From Companilactobacillus musae (GTDB lineage Bacteria; Bacillota; Bacilli; Lactobacillales; Lactobacillaceae): DNA of 64,000 bases. The translations under genes and the position numbers were made by a program. The stretch covers positions 1 to 64,000 of the forward strand of contig NZ_BIFW01000005.1 in the NCBI RefSeq assembly GCF_003967595.1, in the 5' to 3' direction. Positions within the stretch are counted from its first letter, which is position 1; the number at the start of each line of letters is the position of its first letter. The notes below the pieces were generated by a model, which was not told the origin of the DNA, searched no databases, and saw only the letters and a list, made by a program, of their open reading frames with translations. Shown piece after piece: positions 1 through 8,827 of the stretch.

Positions 1-77
1 GAACACAGAAGTTAAGCTTCTCCGCGCCGAAAGTAGTTGGTGGGAAACTACCCGCGAGGATAGGGAGCTGCCACGCT
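1..77 (+). rRNA. rrf: 5S ribosomal RNA, 3' part
   Basis: The first ~77 bases read as the 3' two thirds of a bacterial 5S rRNA: the AGAAGTTAAGCTTCT segment, the CGCCGAAAGTAGTTGG segment and the closing strand GGAGCTGCCACGC are all recognisable. The 5' third lies outside the window, so this is the last gene of an rRNA operon entering from the left. A strong intrinsic terminator follows eight bases later. Confidence 0.95.
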
Positions 78-84
78 AATGATA

Positions 85-117
85 AGGGATCAACCAAATG
101 GTTGATCCCTTTTTTTG
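85..117 (+). terminator. rRNA operon terminator
   Basis: An 11-bp perfect stem (AGGGATCAACC at 85-95, GGTTGATCCCT at 100-110) with a 4-base loop is followed by seven T. It ends the rRNA transcript. Confidence 0.93.
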
Positions 118-559
118 TGTATTTTTTATTTTCATATTTTTAAAGTAATAACTAAATTATTAATGAAAACTATGAAAGCTAAATTTATTTGATAAATCCA
201 ATTAGATTTTAGGATAATTTAAATAGTTGACCAATAGACAATTAATGATAAATTTAATTTAAAAGCAAAGTCGAACTTGTAGCTATCGCAAACAAGTTCG
301 ACTTAAATAATAGAAATAATTCGTAACAATTTTGCACATTAATTTTTCCTATTTTATAAAATTTGTTTTTTTCTGAATTAAGGACAGCCAAGGTACTATA
401 CTTATTAAAAATAAGGCGTAAAATAAAATATTGGTATAGATAATAATATATGTTCATATTATTTAAAATATTTTGTCTATTTATTTAAGTAAAGAGATAT
501 GGTAGTTTACTATATATAAATTTATTTACAATAAAATCAAGGTTTGAATATAAAATTGA
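118..559. other. AT-rich intergenic stretch holding one perfect hairpin
   Basis: This stretch between the rRNA terminator and the next gene is very AT-rich. I see no convincing protein gene; the only longer open frame, on the minus strand, is low-complexity and lacks a ribosome-binding site. The one structured feature is a 13-bp perfect inverted repeat, AAGTCGAACTTGT (268-280) and ACAAGTTCGACTT (292-304), with an 11-base loop. No T-run follows on the plus strand; on the minus strand a short T-rich tail follows. Confidence 0.6.
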
Positions 560-607
560 ATGTATTCTATTATAATAGAACTAATTGAATCTACGGGGGT
601 GGAGTTC

Positions 608-2221
608 TTGGATAGCTTTACTGACTTGTTTCTATCAAAATCAGAGATAGAAAAAATACAACTATTTAACAAGATAAAATTAATCAGAACTAATCAATTG
701 GCCAGTGCTAATCTTATTGAGACTTATCGTAATCGTGATATCAAAGTAAAAGATATCAATTTACGTAAGGCTGCTTATCAAATGAATAAGAGTTATGGCA
801 GTGTTTATAATACATTTTTAGGAATTCAAGAGGATTTTAAGAAAATTCTTAAAAAGGATAAATACAATACTGAAGAAATGTTTGGTGTGACTAGAGATGC
901 TTATCATGCTTATTTAACGACTAATTCAGATGGATATTTGTTCTTAGACGCTATTGTTAAGGATAAGGAGAGTTCTTTCAAACATTTCTATGAGACATTG
1001 GAAAGTAGCAAAGCAACTGTCCTACGTCATTTAAAGCCAATGAGAGGCTATCTAAAACGGTTTGGTGTCAGAATCGCCTATGAGCCAATGCGCTTTGTTG
1101 GAGATGAGGAATCGATTCGTTTGGCCATTGCAGCATTATATTGGAACGCTACACGGGGATACGTTTGGCCTTTTGAAGACTTCACGCAAAAAGTAGCCTT
1201 CAAAGTTGTTGATATTGCTTTGGATAAATATCGTCTCAAACCAACAAATCATATAACAAAAATGTTCTATGCATATGTCGTTATGGCTCATTTGTATCGA
1301 ATCATTGAGGGCAATCACGTTCAAAACATGGACGCTTTAAATGTGATCAATTATCCGTTCCCTAATATTTTTGAAAGTGCCGGTTCAATGCTTGAGGGTG
1401 ATACTGGTAGTGAAAAAGTTAGAGAATTAAAGCGTGCTATTAAAGAAGATGTCAGTTATGAGGAGCAAATGTTCCAGTCAGCTGATTTTTATATTTTGTT
1501 AATGTGTGTTCCTGCTACATTTGAAGTTTCAGATGAATATCTTCAATCTGTTTCTAAGCAATTGGTTAGATACAATCCATTGTTTGCTAACTTTATTGAT
1601 GATTTCTTGGAACTTATTCCAATTGATGTGGAACAAACTGTTTCTGATATGGCTATGTCCCATAAGGAATTTTTGAGATATAAGTATAATTTAACAACAT
1701 GTATTATTGGTGTTTTAGCTCTAGATCATAATTATATTGAAATTTTGAATTTGTATTCAGGTTTCGGTGATGCTATCAGTAAATTAAATGATGAAGGTCT
1801 TGAGAGTAAAATTTATTCAACTGTTCAACATTTAATGTTACGTGACAAGTATCAATCATTAACTGGAAAATCTAAGCAAATCTCAGAAGCCATTTATGCA
1901 ATTGCATATCGTTTCTTCTCACTTTATAACAAGAATATTCAAGTTAAGGTTTATTTGGAATTAGAATCATTCTTCCTAGTTTATTCTGATTTAGCTGTAA
2001 CTCTACAATCGTTGCCATACGCTAAAATTGTTAGTGATCCTAAAGAGGCTGATATTGTTGTTACTGCAAACAGTGCCAATCCACCAAAGGATGAGATGAA
2101 AAAAGATGTATGTATCTATCGTTGGATGTATAACGGTGTTGATGGACAAATGGGTGGCTTGTTGAATCTTATTTATAAGATATGGACGGAAGAAAAAGTT
2201 AGTGAAAATCCAAATCTTTAA
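608..2221 (+). CDS. Mga-like / PRD-type transcriptional regulator
   Basis: A soluble ~537-residue protein with a predicted N-terminal winged-helix region, seen in the stretch RNRDIKVKDINLRKAAYQ, followed by a long helical body. Its size and architecture fit the Mga/AtxA-type virulence and sugar regulators, which have tandem HTH, PRD-like domains and a C-terminal EIIB-like domain; the tail motif IVSDPKEADIVVTAN resembles an EIIB-like fold. I place the start at TTG 608 because GGGGGTGG (595-602) is a good SD, whereas the ATG at 560 has none. The start is therefore uncertain. Its targets are unknown; it stands alone between the rRNA operon and the RNA/MFS locus. The family call rests on overall resemblance, not on an alignment. 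Confidence 0.6.
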   Translation: MDSFTDLFLSKSEIEKIQLFNKIKLIRTNQLASANLIETYRNRDIKVKDINLRKAAYQMNKSYGSVYNTFLGIQEDFKKILKKDKYNTEEMFGVTRDAYHAYLTTNSDGYLFLDAIVKDKESSFKHFYETLESSKATVLRHLKPMRGYLKRFGVRIAYEPMRFVGDEESIRLAIAALYWNATRGYVWPFEDFTQKVAFKVVDIALDKYRLKPTNHITKMFYAYVVMAHLYRIIEGNHVQNMDALNVINYPFPNIFESAGSMLEGDTGSEKVRELKRAIKEDVSYEEQMFQSADFYILLMCVPATFEVSDEYLQSVSKQLVRYNPLFANFIDDFLELIPIDVEQTVSDMAMSHKEFLRYKYNLTTCIIGVLALDHNYIEILNLYSGFGDAISKLNDEGLESKIYSTVQHLMLRDKYQSLTGKSKQISEAIYAIAYRFFSLYNKNIQVKVYLELESFFLVYSDLAVTLQSLPYAKIVSDPKEADIVVTANSANPPKDEMKKDVCIYRWMYNGVDGQMGGLLNLIYKIWTEEKVSENPNL

Positions 2222-2222
2222 T

Positions 2223-2259
2223 GAAAATAGTTGCAACTATTTTCAGAATATATTATGAT
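2223..2259 (+). promoter_or_regulatory. 22-bp perfect palindrome over the -35 of an RNA promoter
   Basis: Positions 2223-2244 form a perfect 11+11 palindrome centred at 2233/2234 (half-site GAAAATAGTTG). Its centre is the hexamer TTGCAA (2231-2236), which lies exactly 17 bases from TATGAT (2254-2259), giving a plausible sigma-A promoter that fires just before the structured RNA at 2263. An operator covering the -35 would let a dimeric repressor block this promoter. The promoter and palindrome are read directly; regulation is inferred. Confidence 0.6.
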
Positions 2260-2262
2260 ACA

Positions 2263-2440
2263 GGTTGTGCGATGAGTCGAGAGCCGTCGAATTTGGACGG
2301 CACTTATGATGGTAGGATATCGAGCACTACTCACCGGATTTGTGAGGGATATCTATAGAAACCTGATGTGAACAGGAATCTATTTGCTCATCTTGAGTAC
2401 TACCGCTAAAACCATGGTGATTGAAACCATGGTTTTTTTA
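2263..2440 (+). ncRNA. Structured RNA with closing stem, three hairpins and terminator (unassigned)
   Basis: The segment folds into a closed multibranch shape. The closing stem pairs GGTTGTGC (2263-2270) with GTACTACC (2397-2404, one mismatch) and GATGAG (2271-2276) with CTCATC (2387-2392), with a 4-base bulge between. Inside are hairpin GCCGTC/GACGGC (2282-2300), a longer hairpin with GGATATC/GATATCT arms and inner CTCAC/GTGAG, and CCTG/CAGG (2362-2375). It ends in an intrinsic terminator, AAACCATGG/CCATGGTTT plus T-run (2408-2439). The MFS start follows 32 bases later, so it is either a stand-alone RNA (6S-type or Lacto-usp-type are possibilities) or a cis-acting leader of the transporter. 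I do not match it to a known riboswitch. Confidence 0.6.
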
Positions 2441-2471
2441 TTGAAAAAAATATATAGAAGAGGTGAAAAAG

Positions 2472-3668
2472 ATGCGCGCGCAAAGAATATGGTTAATTAT
2501 TTTAAATGTTGCTTTTAACTTGGTCATGGGATTTATGTTGCCAGTTAATACTATTTTTATTCATAAGAACTTACACGAATCTCTAGTAACCGCCGGATTT
2601 GCGTTGATGGTCTATTCAGCGTTTATGATGGTGGGTAACGCTATAGGTGGTATTATGTTCGATCGCTTTTCAAGACGGGGAACGTTATATATTGGTTATG
2701 CAATATCAATTCTCTCGTTATTAGGTATGTCAGTACATCATGTTTGGCCTACATATGCGTTTATGCTAGTTATTTTAGGATTTGGAATGGGATTAGTGTA
2801 TACGGCAATTAATGCTTATACGGCCTTCGTAGCTGAACAAATGACCGGAAATAGCCGAGTTGTATTTAATAATATGTATTTGGCTGCCAACTTAGGAATT
2901 GCAATTGGTTCAAATGCAGTTGGCTTTATTTTTGATTGGAGTATCTTTTTCACCTTCTTTATTCCAATGTTATTGTTTGTAGTCAGTGCAGTTATATTAT
3001 TACTTAGAGCTAATGTTTTAGATCATGTTAAAGAAGAAGACGAGAGTCAGATCAAAGAAAGATCATATAATGCGGTTGAAGAAGAAGATCCTAAAGTTGC
3101 AATTGGAGCACGTCGTTTTAATATAAATGTCTTTATTATCTGTGCTTCTATTTTGATCGTTTGGTTAGGATACTCACAATGGGACAGTAATCTTTCAGCA
3201 TATATGCTAGATCAAGGTTATACAACACGTGAATATGGTTTTGTCTTTACTATTAATGCCGCTTCATTGTTGATTATTCAACCAGTAATGAATCGTGTCG
3301 TTTCAAGAATATTTAAGTTGTTAAAGTATCAAATTTTCTTAGGAACAGTTATCATGGGAGCATCATTTTTATTGTTACCAGGAGCAAAAACATATTTGGC
3401 ATTCATTATTAGTATGTTGATCCTAACAATTGGTGAATCAATGGTCTTCCCAACTATTCCAGCATTATTGAGTAAGATGTCGACAAATCGAAATCGTGGT
3501 ACTTTCCAAAGTTTTTATAGTATTTTTGGTTCATTGGGACGTGCTATCGGACCTTATGCCGGAAGTCTGATTATCACAGCATTGTCATTCTCTACTTTGT
3601 TTGTAGGAATTACGATTTCAATGATTATAGTTGCCATAGCAATGATAGGTGTGAAAGAATTAGGATAA
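2472..3668 (+). CDS. Major facilitator superfamily transporter (YttB-like, drug efflux type)
   Basis: A 398-residue integral membrane protein with about 12 hydrophobic segments. The loop after helix 2 carries the MFS signature GGIMFDRFSRRG, and a charged central loop (around residues 185-215) separates the two six-helix halves. Proton-driven export of a small molecule is the usual role of this subgroup; the substrate cannot be read. ATG 2472 is preferred over the in-frame GTG 2463 because AGAGGTG (2459-2465) is its SD at a six-base distance. A structured RNA with a terminator ends just upstream, so expression may depend on read-through. The hydrolase gene follows after 13 bases, so the two are probably co-transcribed. 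Confidence 0.85.
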   Translation: MRAQRIWLIILNVAFNLVMGFMLPVNTIFIHKNLHESLVTAGFALMVYSAFMMVGNAIGGIMFDRFSRRGTLYIGYAISILSLLGMSVHHVWPTYAFMLVILGFGMGLVYTAINAYTAFVAEQMTGNSRVVFNNMYLAANLGIAIGSNAVGFIFDWSIFFTFFIPMLLFVVSAVILLLRANVLDHVKEEDESQIKERSYNAVEEEDPKVAIGARRFNINVFIICASILIVWLGYSQWDSNLSAYMLDQGYTTREYGFVFTINAASLLIIQPVMNRVVSRIFKLLKYQIFLGTVIMGASFLLLPGAKTYLAFIISMLILTIGESMVFPTIPALLSKMSTNRNRGTFQSFYSIFGSLGRAIGPYAGSLIITALSFSTLFVGITISMIIVAIAMIGVKELG

Positions 3669-3681
3669 GTGAGGTAATATC

Positions 3682-4578
3682 ATGATAATTATTCTGTTGG
3701 TATTGTTATTACTAGTCGTTCTAATTCTGAACGCCTTTTTTTTATATATTCAAAAAAGAGGTTCTAAGGCTTTGGGAGCGGAAGCACCTAAGGTTAAAAT
3801 GGATGAAGGACTAGTTGAGAATACGACTAAATTTTTAGAAAAAGAAAAACAAGAATGGCAGATAAACTCTACATATAACAATAGTAAGTTGTACGGTTGG
3901 TTTACTGATAATAACGATGGTGTAACGGTAATTATGGTCCACGGCTTCGGTGTCGATCATAATTCACTTAATGTACATGCACAGCTTTTCGATAAATTAG
4001 GATGTAATGTCTTGCAAATAGATAATCAAGCGGCTGGTAAAAGCCAAGGTAAGTACTTAGGTTTCGGATATATTGAGAGTTTGGATCTATTGGATTGGAT
4101 CAAGTACTTGTTATCGATCCGTCCTAACGATAAAATTATTCTGTTTGGTGCTTCAATGGGTGCAGCAACTGTTATGCTGACATCGAAGTATGATTTACCA
4201 AAGAATGTTAAACTGATTATTGAAGATTCTGGATATACTAGTGCGTACGATATTTTAAGTTATCATTGCCAGAAAAGATATCATATTAAGGGAAGACTTT
4301 TAATCAAAGGGATATCTTTGATGTCAAAAGTTAGAGCTGGTTTTTCATATAAGCAAACCGATTGTCGAAGAGCTTTAGAGAAGAATTCTTTACCAATTAT
4401 GTTTATGCATGGTAAAAATGATTTTACAGTTCCGTTTGAAATGAGAGATGAGTTATCCACATGTGGAAAATCCCCAAGAAAGTCTTATGAAAGCCTTGGT
4501 GTTCACATTCGCAGCTACTATGTTGATTCTAAAAACTACCAAGAGGCTGTGGATAAGTTTTTGAAAATGTACCTTTAG
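3682..4578 (+). CDS. Membrane-anchored alpha/beta hydrolase
   Basis: A 298-residue protein starting with one transmembrane segment (residues 2-22) followed by an alpha/beta-hydrolase domain of the COG1073 type. Visible landmarks are the oxyanion-region motif VHGFGVDHNS (86-95), the nucleophile elbow GASMG with Ser158, the acid in HGKNDFTVP (Asp247) and a candidate catalytic His275 in LGVHIRSY. The active site therefore looks complete. Such proteins are carboxylesterases or peptidases of unknown natural substrate. It sits between the MFS gene and a small conserved gene, with 13- and 9-base gaps and its own SD GTGAGG, indicating one operon. Confidence 0.82.
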   Translation: MIIILLVLLLLVVLILNAFFLYIQKRGSKALGAEAPKVKMDEGLVENTTKFLEKEKQEWQINSTYNNSKLYGWFTDNNDGVTVIMVHGFGVDHNSLNVHAQLFDKLGCNVLQIDNQAAGKSQGKYLGFGYIESLDLLDWIKYLLSIRPNDKIILFGASMGAATVMLTSKYDLPKNVKLIIEDSGYTSAYDILSYHCQKRYHIKGRLLIKGISLMSKVRAGFSYKQTDCRRALEKNSLPIMFMHGKNDFTVPFEMRDELSTCGKSPRKSYESLGVHIRSYYVDSKNYQEAVDKFLKMYL

Positions 4579-4587
4579 GAGAAGAGT

Positions 4588-5064
4588 ATGAAAATTAAAA
4601 TTGCAGATTTTATTGAGAATGTTCAAGAAGGGAAATTTAATCAAACTAGTTTAGAAATTAGTAAAGATGATTTACTTCAAGAGGATCTTTGGTCTTTGAA
4701 TAAGGCTAAGGAACAAATGGAGAAGGATGTTGCCGATAATAAACTTTCTCAAATTATGATTCATGTAGCGGATGCTGAGTTTGAAATTAACTTTTATTTA
4801 GAAACAGGAGTTATTAATTTACCGTTTGATGATGCCAAAAAAGTAACTCATTTCTTTGATGATGATGCTGAGGTTGAAACAAAAATTTATCTTTCAACAA
4901 ATTGTGATTATTTGAATGCATCTAAATTTCATATTGATTTAATTTCAGAAAATGTTTTAAAAAATGATGAAATAAAACACACAATGGATATAATGAAAAG
5001 TAATTACGAAACTTCCGTGGAGAATTTCTCTAATAAAGAAGAAGTTGAGAAAGAGGATAAATAA
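4588..5064 (+). CDS. Hypothetical cytosolic protein
   Basis: A 158-residue acidic protein that I do not recognise. It has no signal peptide and no membrane segment; the N-terminal half alternates helices and strands (MKIKIADFIENVQEG onward) and the last ~25 residues are highly charged and probably disordered (ENFSNKEEVEKEDK). The start ATG 4588 has the SD AGGAGAAG. It lies 9 bases after the hydrolase and ends 1 base before the TSUP start, so it belongs to the same operon; no function can be inferred from that. Confidence 0.75.
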   Translation: MKIKIADFIENVQEGKFNQTSLEISKDDLLQEDLWSLNKAKEQMEKDVADNKLSQIMIHVADAEFEINFYLETGVINLPFDDAKKVTHFFDDDAEVETKIYLSTNCDYLNASKFHIDLISENVLKNDEIKHTMDIMKSNYETSVENFSNKEEVEKEDK

Positions 5065-5065
5065 A

Positions 5066-5908
5066 ATGAATTCAATGCTGCTACTCCTAGTGATGGGTGT
5101 GGGAGCTGGTATTCTTGGTGCAATTTTGGGGATCGGTGGCGGAATGATTATCACTCCGGTATTGACCATTATGATGGGATTAGATATTAAGTATGCGATT
5201 GGTGCTAGTATCATTTCTGTTATTGCAACGAGTTCTGGCTCAACTATTGCTTATTTAAAAGATGATATGTTAAATCTTCGAGTTGCGATGTTTTTGGAAA
5301 TTGCTACTACAGTTGGTGCAATTATGGGTGCCTTACTAGTAGGAGTATTTTCTAGTAATTTCTTATATGTCTTATTTGGATTTTTCTTACTTTATTCAAC
5401 TTACAATATGATTCGTAAGTTAATGGATAAAAAGGGCGAAAATGTTTATACGGGACATGATCCGATTGTTGATAAATTCAAACTTGCCAGTACTTATTAT
5501 GATAAAGCTGAGCAGAAACAAATTGATTACTCAATGAAAAATGTTCCTGGTGGTTTTATCATGATGTGGGCTGCTGGTCTTGCAAGTGGTTTGTTAGGTA
5601 TTGGTAGTGGTGCTTTTAAAGTTATCGCTATGGATACGATTATGAAGATGCCTTTAAAGCCATCCAGTGCTACTAGTAATTTGATGATGGGTGTAACAGC
5701 TGCCGCTAGTGCAACAGTTTATTTCTTTAATGGATCGATCCGTCCTGATATTGCTGCACCATTGGCAATTGGCGTCTTAGTTGGTGCTACAATTGGCGCT
5801 CGATTAATGCAAGTTTTGAAACCTAGAATTATTAGAATGATCTTTATTCCTATTATTCTTTATATGGGAGTTCAAATGGCTCTTAAAGGATTTGGGGTGA
5901 ATATCTAA
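5066..5908 (+). CDS. TSUP (TauE/SafE) family sulfur-compound exporter
   Basis: A 280-residue membrane protein made of two homologous four-helix repeats. Each repeat carries the glycine-rich family signature: GAGILGAILGIGGGMIITP near the N-terminus and AAGLASGLLGIGSGAFKV near residue 180. TSUP proteins export sulfite or other organosulfur anions across the cytoplasmic membrane. I start it at ATG 5066 rather than the upstream in-frame TTG at 5045, which lies inside the preceding gene. Its stop overlaps the start of the DUF1634 gene (TAATG), and this TSUP-DUF1634 pairing is common in lactic acid bacteria, implying a two-part exporter. Confidence 0.88.
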   Translation: MNSMLLLLVMGVGAGILGAILGIGGGMIITPVLTIMMGLDIKYAIGASIISVIATSSGSTIAYLKDDMLNLRVAMFLEIATTVGAIMGALLVGVFSSNFLYVLFGFFLLYSTYNMIRKLMDKKGENVYTGHDPIVDKFKLASTYYDKAEQKQIDYSMKNVPGGFIMMWAAGLASGLLGIGSGAFKVIAMDTIMKMPLKPSSATSNLMMGVTAAASATVYFFNGSIRPDIAAPLAIGVLVGATIGARLMQVLKPRIIRMIFIPIILYMGVQMALKGFGVNI

Positions 5909-6270
5909 TGAATAATACACATGAAGAAACACGACAAGTTGAATTAGTAATTGGAAAAATTTTACGAATCGGTGTTATCACTTCAGCAATTGTTATTTTA
6001 ATAGGTATGGCTTTGTACTTTATGAGTGGTAGTGGCTATGCTCCAGGAGCTTATCCACGTAGATTCATGGCAATATTTTCAGGTGTAGCTGCTGGTAAAT
6101 CGTATGCTGTTATTATGTTGGGTGTATTTTTATTAATTTTGACGCCTGTTTTACGAGTAGTTGTTTCAATTTATGCCTTCTATAAAGAACATGATAATTT
6201 GTATGTTGTTATTACAACGATTGTTTTAATTATTTTGATGTTTGCTATGTTTATGGGATATCGTAGTTAA
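5908..6270 (+). CDS. DUF1634 membrane protein
   Basis: A 120-residue protein with three transmembrane helices (about residues 17-35, 65-87 and 97-116). The sequence between helices 1 and 2 (YAPGAYPRRF) is typical of DUF1634. It is translationally coupled to the TSUP gene by a one-base stop/start overlap and very probably is an accessory subunit of that exporter. It is the last gene of the operon, followed by a bidirectional terminator. Confidence 0.85.
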   Translation: MNNTHEETRQVELVIGKILRIGVITSAIVILIGMALYFMSGSGYAPGAYPRRFMAIFSGVAAGKSYAVIMLGVFLLILTPVLRVVVSIYAFYKEHDNLYVVITTIVLIILMFAMFMGYRS

Positions 6271-6279
6271 TATACAGTA

Positions 6280-6318
6280 AAAAAAGAGTGTGAGGTTTTT
6301 TTCCTCACACTCTATTTA
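6280..6318. terminator. Bidirectional terminator
   Basis: AGAGTGTGAGG (6285-6295) pairs with CCTCACACTCT (6303-6313) around a T7 loop; A-runs on the left serve the minus strand. It separates the DUF1634 gene from the convergent lectin gene, whose stop codon lies inside the right arm. Confidence 0.88.
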
Positions 6319-8588
6319 TTTGGAACAGAATCTTGTAAAGTCCAATTAATAAGACCACTATAGGTGCCAGCTTTATTGTGTGCTTCGGAAAGTAATAAAA
6401 TACCGTTTTGAGATTTCCATTCTTCAGTTATATTTTTACTTTCAATACCATCAGTATCTTTATAATGTTGAGCAATCGAGGCTCCCTTATTAAGTAGAGT
6501 TATCTTGCCAGATTGATCTTTAAAAATCATATTTCCATTGAATTTTGTTTTGTCAGTGTTGTTAATAAGGTCGGCGGATTGAGCTTGAACTTGCCAATTG
6601 TTGCCTTTTTTGCGGCTATCAAGAATATTAACTTCCCAAGTATCAAATCTGGGGATGATTTGATTAGGAAAGGTAAGATTAGTATTTTTAAATTGCATTT
6701 TTTTAGTTATGTTACCGAATTGAAGAGTACCAGAATCGTCTATATTAATCTGTCTAGTAATCTTATTGGTAGTATTGCCTAAGTTATCTTTGACATAGAA
6801 GGTTATCATATTAATCTTTGAATGTGATAATTGGTCGCCGGTTAAGTGAAGCTTAAATCCAGTAGCTGGATTATCGTCATTTAACCTAAAAGGAGATAAG
6901 CTTTTATTATTTAAAGTTGGATAAACTGTCATATTAGAGCTAATTAAAGATGTTCCGTCATGATATTCTAGTTCTCCAGGAATATCTACATCCTCATTTG
7001 GCTGTACATTTTTAACTTCTGGAAAATCACTCTTTAGGGTTAATAAACGAGATTTTATGAAAAATTGGTTTGTGTTAGTATCGGTAATTAAATTGTCACC
7101 ATCGAAAGAGGCATATGCAGCAGGTACTTTTAATTGCGTGGTAGCGATTGTTTCGGTATGTCCACGTAATTCAATTACTGCTTTTGGACTTTCGTGACTT
7201 AATGGATCTGGTAATTGTGTTTGAACTATACGGGGATCATTAACAAGCAAATCAGAAATATTATAAGTTTTACCCGTTGATTCATATTTAATAGAGCCAG
7301 TGGTGAAGTGAATGTTGTTTGGAACATTAATAGTAGCATTGATTTTATTCCAAGTTTTAGTCCAACCTTTATAATTTAAGGTATAGAAATAGCTTATATC
7401 ATCATTAGGATCAACATTGGTATCATTGGCTGCGATGTCACGATTTTGAGTATTATCGTGAATTCTGGGGATTGCTTCTGCATCAACAAAGGAGGGAATT
7501 GATTCAAAAACCATTAAATTATTTTCATAGTATTTACCAGTGGAGCCAGTAAATCCCCAGTATAATTTACTATCTGATTTGAGATTGAAATTGCTAGTAT
7601 CTAAATCGAAACTAGTACTTTGTACACCGTCAGTATTGGGAGTGCCGTCAATATTTTTGTCATTATAACTGTAAGTCATTGTTCCCCCTGTAGGAATCTG
7701 TTGACTGTTTGCACTAGTATTTGGAGACCATTTGATGGTAACATGATGCCACTTACTGTCTACTAAGTTTTTAATACCAATAAAATTATCATGGTGCATA
7801 GTGTAGTAATAAATTGGAGGATTGGTATTACTGGCCTTTTGTCTTATATAGGTTTTGGATGAAGCAGGAAATCCGGTAGCAATATGTTGAGAATAAGTTC
7901 CAGGATTAGTAGCATCAAAGGAAACACCCTCTCCAGAAATTTCATTGGCGCCAGTTAGTAGATTTTTGTAAGTATCGAACTCCATGGCCCAGCTGTTCTG
8001 AATAGCGGTTTTAGAGATATTTGAGGGTTCGGAATTTGTTTTATCCCAATCAGCGCCCCAAACGCCTAATGATTGTCCGTTTACGGGTATTCCGGTTGAT
8101 GAAAGAGCAATAGAGTTTTCGCCCCTTTTATCGTTTTGTAAGACGAAGGCCATACCGTCACCGGGAGCTTCTCCTCCGGTATTACCAAAGTATATCCACA
8201 TTGAAGCCACTTGTTCGTGACTTAAATCAAAATAATTGTCTTTTTCAAATTTGCTCCAAACAGCACCAACTTGGTAAGTGCCATTGGTTAAGCTAATGAC
8301 ACTGGTATTTTTAGTTGCTGGATTTGTTGAATGAACAATAGTGGCATTATTGTTATAACTGTATTTTTTTCCCGTTGGACTAGAAAGCGGAGCATTGTCT
8401 GGTTTGGGAGGAAATTTAGCAATTACAAAATTTCCATCGTCCCAATCGAGCCCCTTAGGGGTAGTAGAAAGGGCATGATCATAATCAGAATCTCCAAAGA
8501 CTGTGGTAGAAAAGGTACCTAGAAATAATATTAAGGTACACAAAAAAATACCAAAGATTAAAAAATCTTTTTGATGAAAATTATTCAT
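6312..8588 (-). CDS. WxL-domain cell-surface protein with L-type lectin domain
   Basis: A 758-residue secreted protein. An N-terminal hydrophobic signal (about residues 10-31) is followed by an L-type lectin-like domain (about 45-330), recognised by DGMAFVLQND and WAMEFDTYKN. The middle is beta-rich and repetitive. The last ~110 residues look like a WxL domain: a WQVQA motif near 660 and a closing INWTLQDSVPN. WxL domains bind peptidoglycan non-covalently; the lectin part should bind glycans, suggesting adhesion. Unlike most WxL genes it stands alone, with no DUF916 partner or LPXTG gene in the window. The ATG has a short SD (minus-strand GAGGGAC). Confidence 0.85.
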   Translation of the reverse strand: MNNFHQKDFLIFGIFLCTLILFLGTFSTTVFGDSDYDHALSTTPKGLDWDDGNFVIAKFPPKPDNAPLSSPTGKKYSYNNNATIVHSTNPATKNTSVISLTNGTYQVGAVWSKFEKDNYFDLSHEQVASMWIYFGNTGGEAPGDGMAFVLQNDKRGENSIALSSTGIPVNGQSLGVWGADWDKTNSEPSNISKTAIQNSWAMEFDTYKNLLTGANEISGEGVSFDATNPGTYSQHIATGFPASSKTYIRQKASNTNPPIYYYTMHHDNFIGIKNLVDSKWHHVTIKWSPNTSANSQQIPTGGTMTYSYNDKNIDGTPNTDGVQSTSFDLDTSNFNLKSDSKLYWGFTGSTGKYYENNLMVFESIPSFVDAEAIPRIHDNTQNRDIAANDTNVDPNDDISYFYTLNYKGWTKTWNKINATINVPNNIHFTTGSIKYESTGKTYNISDLLVNDPRIVQTQLPDPLSHESPKAVIELRGHTETIATTQLKVPAAYASFDGDNLITDTNTNQFFIKSRLLTLKSDFPEVKNVQPNEDVDIPGELEYHDGTSLISSNMTVYPTLNNKSLSPFRLNDDNPATGFKLHLTGDQLSHSKINMITFYVKDNLGNTTNKITRQINIDDSGTLQFGNITKKMQFKNTNLTFPNQIIPRFDTWEVNILDSRKKGNNWQVQAQSADLINNTDKTKFNGNMIFKDQSGKITLLNKGASIAQHYKDTDGIESKNITEEWKSQNGILLLSEAHNKAGTYSGLINWTLQDSVPNK

Positions 8589-8827
8589 AAAAGTCCCTCA
8601 CAATTTTATATATCCTTAATCATTACAAATTGTATCAATATATCATGTTCTAACTCAATTAATTTAAGTATTTTTATTATTATTTGAGTTTAAAATTTAT
8701 AAATATTTGATTATAAATATTTATATTATATTTGGGACTTTTAAATTAAGTTGTGCGAAATAGAATAGTTTACAATTTCATTGATTAGGAATAAAATTAA
8801 TCAATAAAAGGATAAGGAGGGATAAGT
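8589..8827. promoter_or_regulatory. Divergent promoter region between lectin and MarR genes
   Basis: This 239-base AT-rich region must hold both divergent promoters. A short perfect dyad TACAAATTGTA (8625-8635) lies just upstream of the lectin gene, and TTTACAATTTCATTG lies near 8770 upstream of the MarR gene. These resemble the TACAATT/AATTGTA half-sites described for OhrR operators, but the match is short. The MarR gene has a strong SD, AAGGAGG, at 8814-8820. Confidence 0.35.

Noticed and set aside
254-457. 67-codon minus-strand open frame near the left edge
   Set aside because: Low-complexity AT-rich translation, no SD, contains the 13-bp inverted repeat; not credible as a gene.
2360-2376. 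AACCTGATGTGAAC resembles the AACCTGAT segment of TPP riboswitches
   Set aside because: The CTGAGA box, the second thiamin-sensing arm and the overall geometry are missing.
2392-2410. GTACTACCGCT near a terminator, reminiscent of a T-box
   Set aside because: The T-box core GGTNCCGCG is not present and the strand is used in the closing stem; no specifier loop found.
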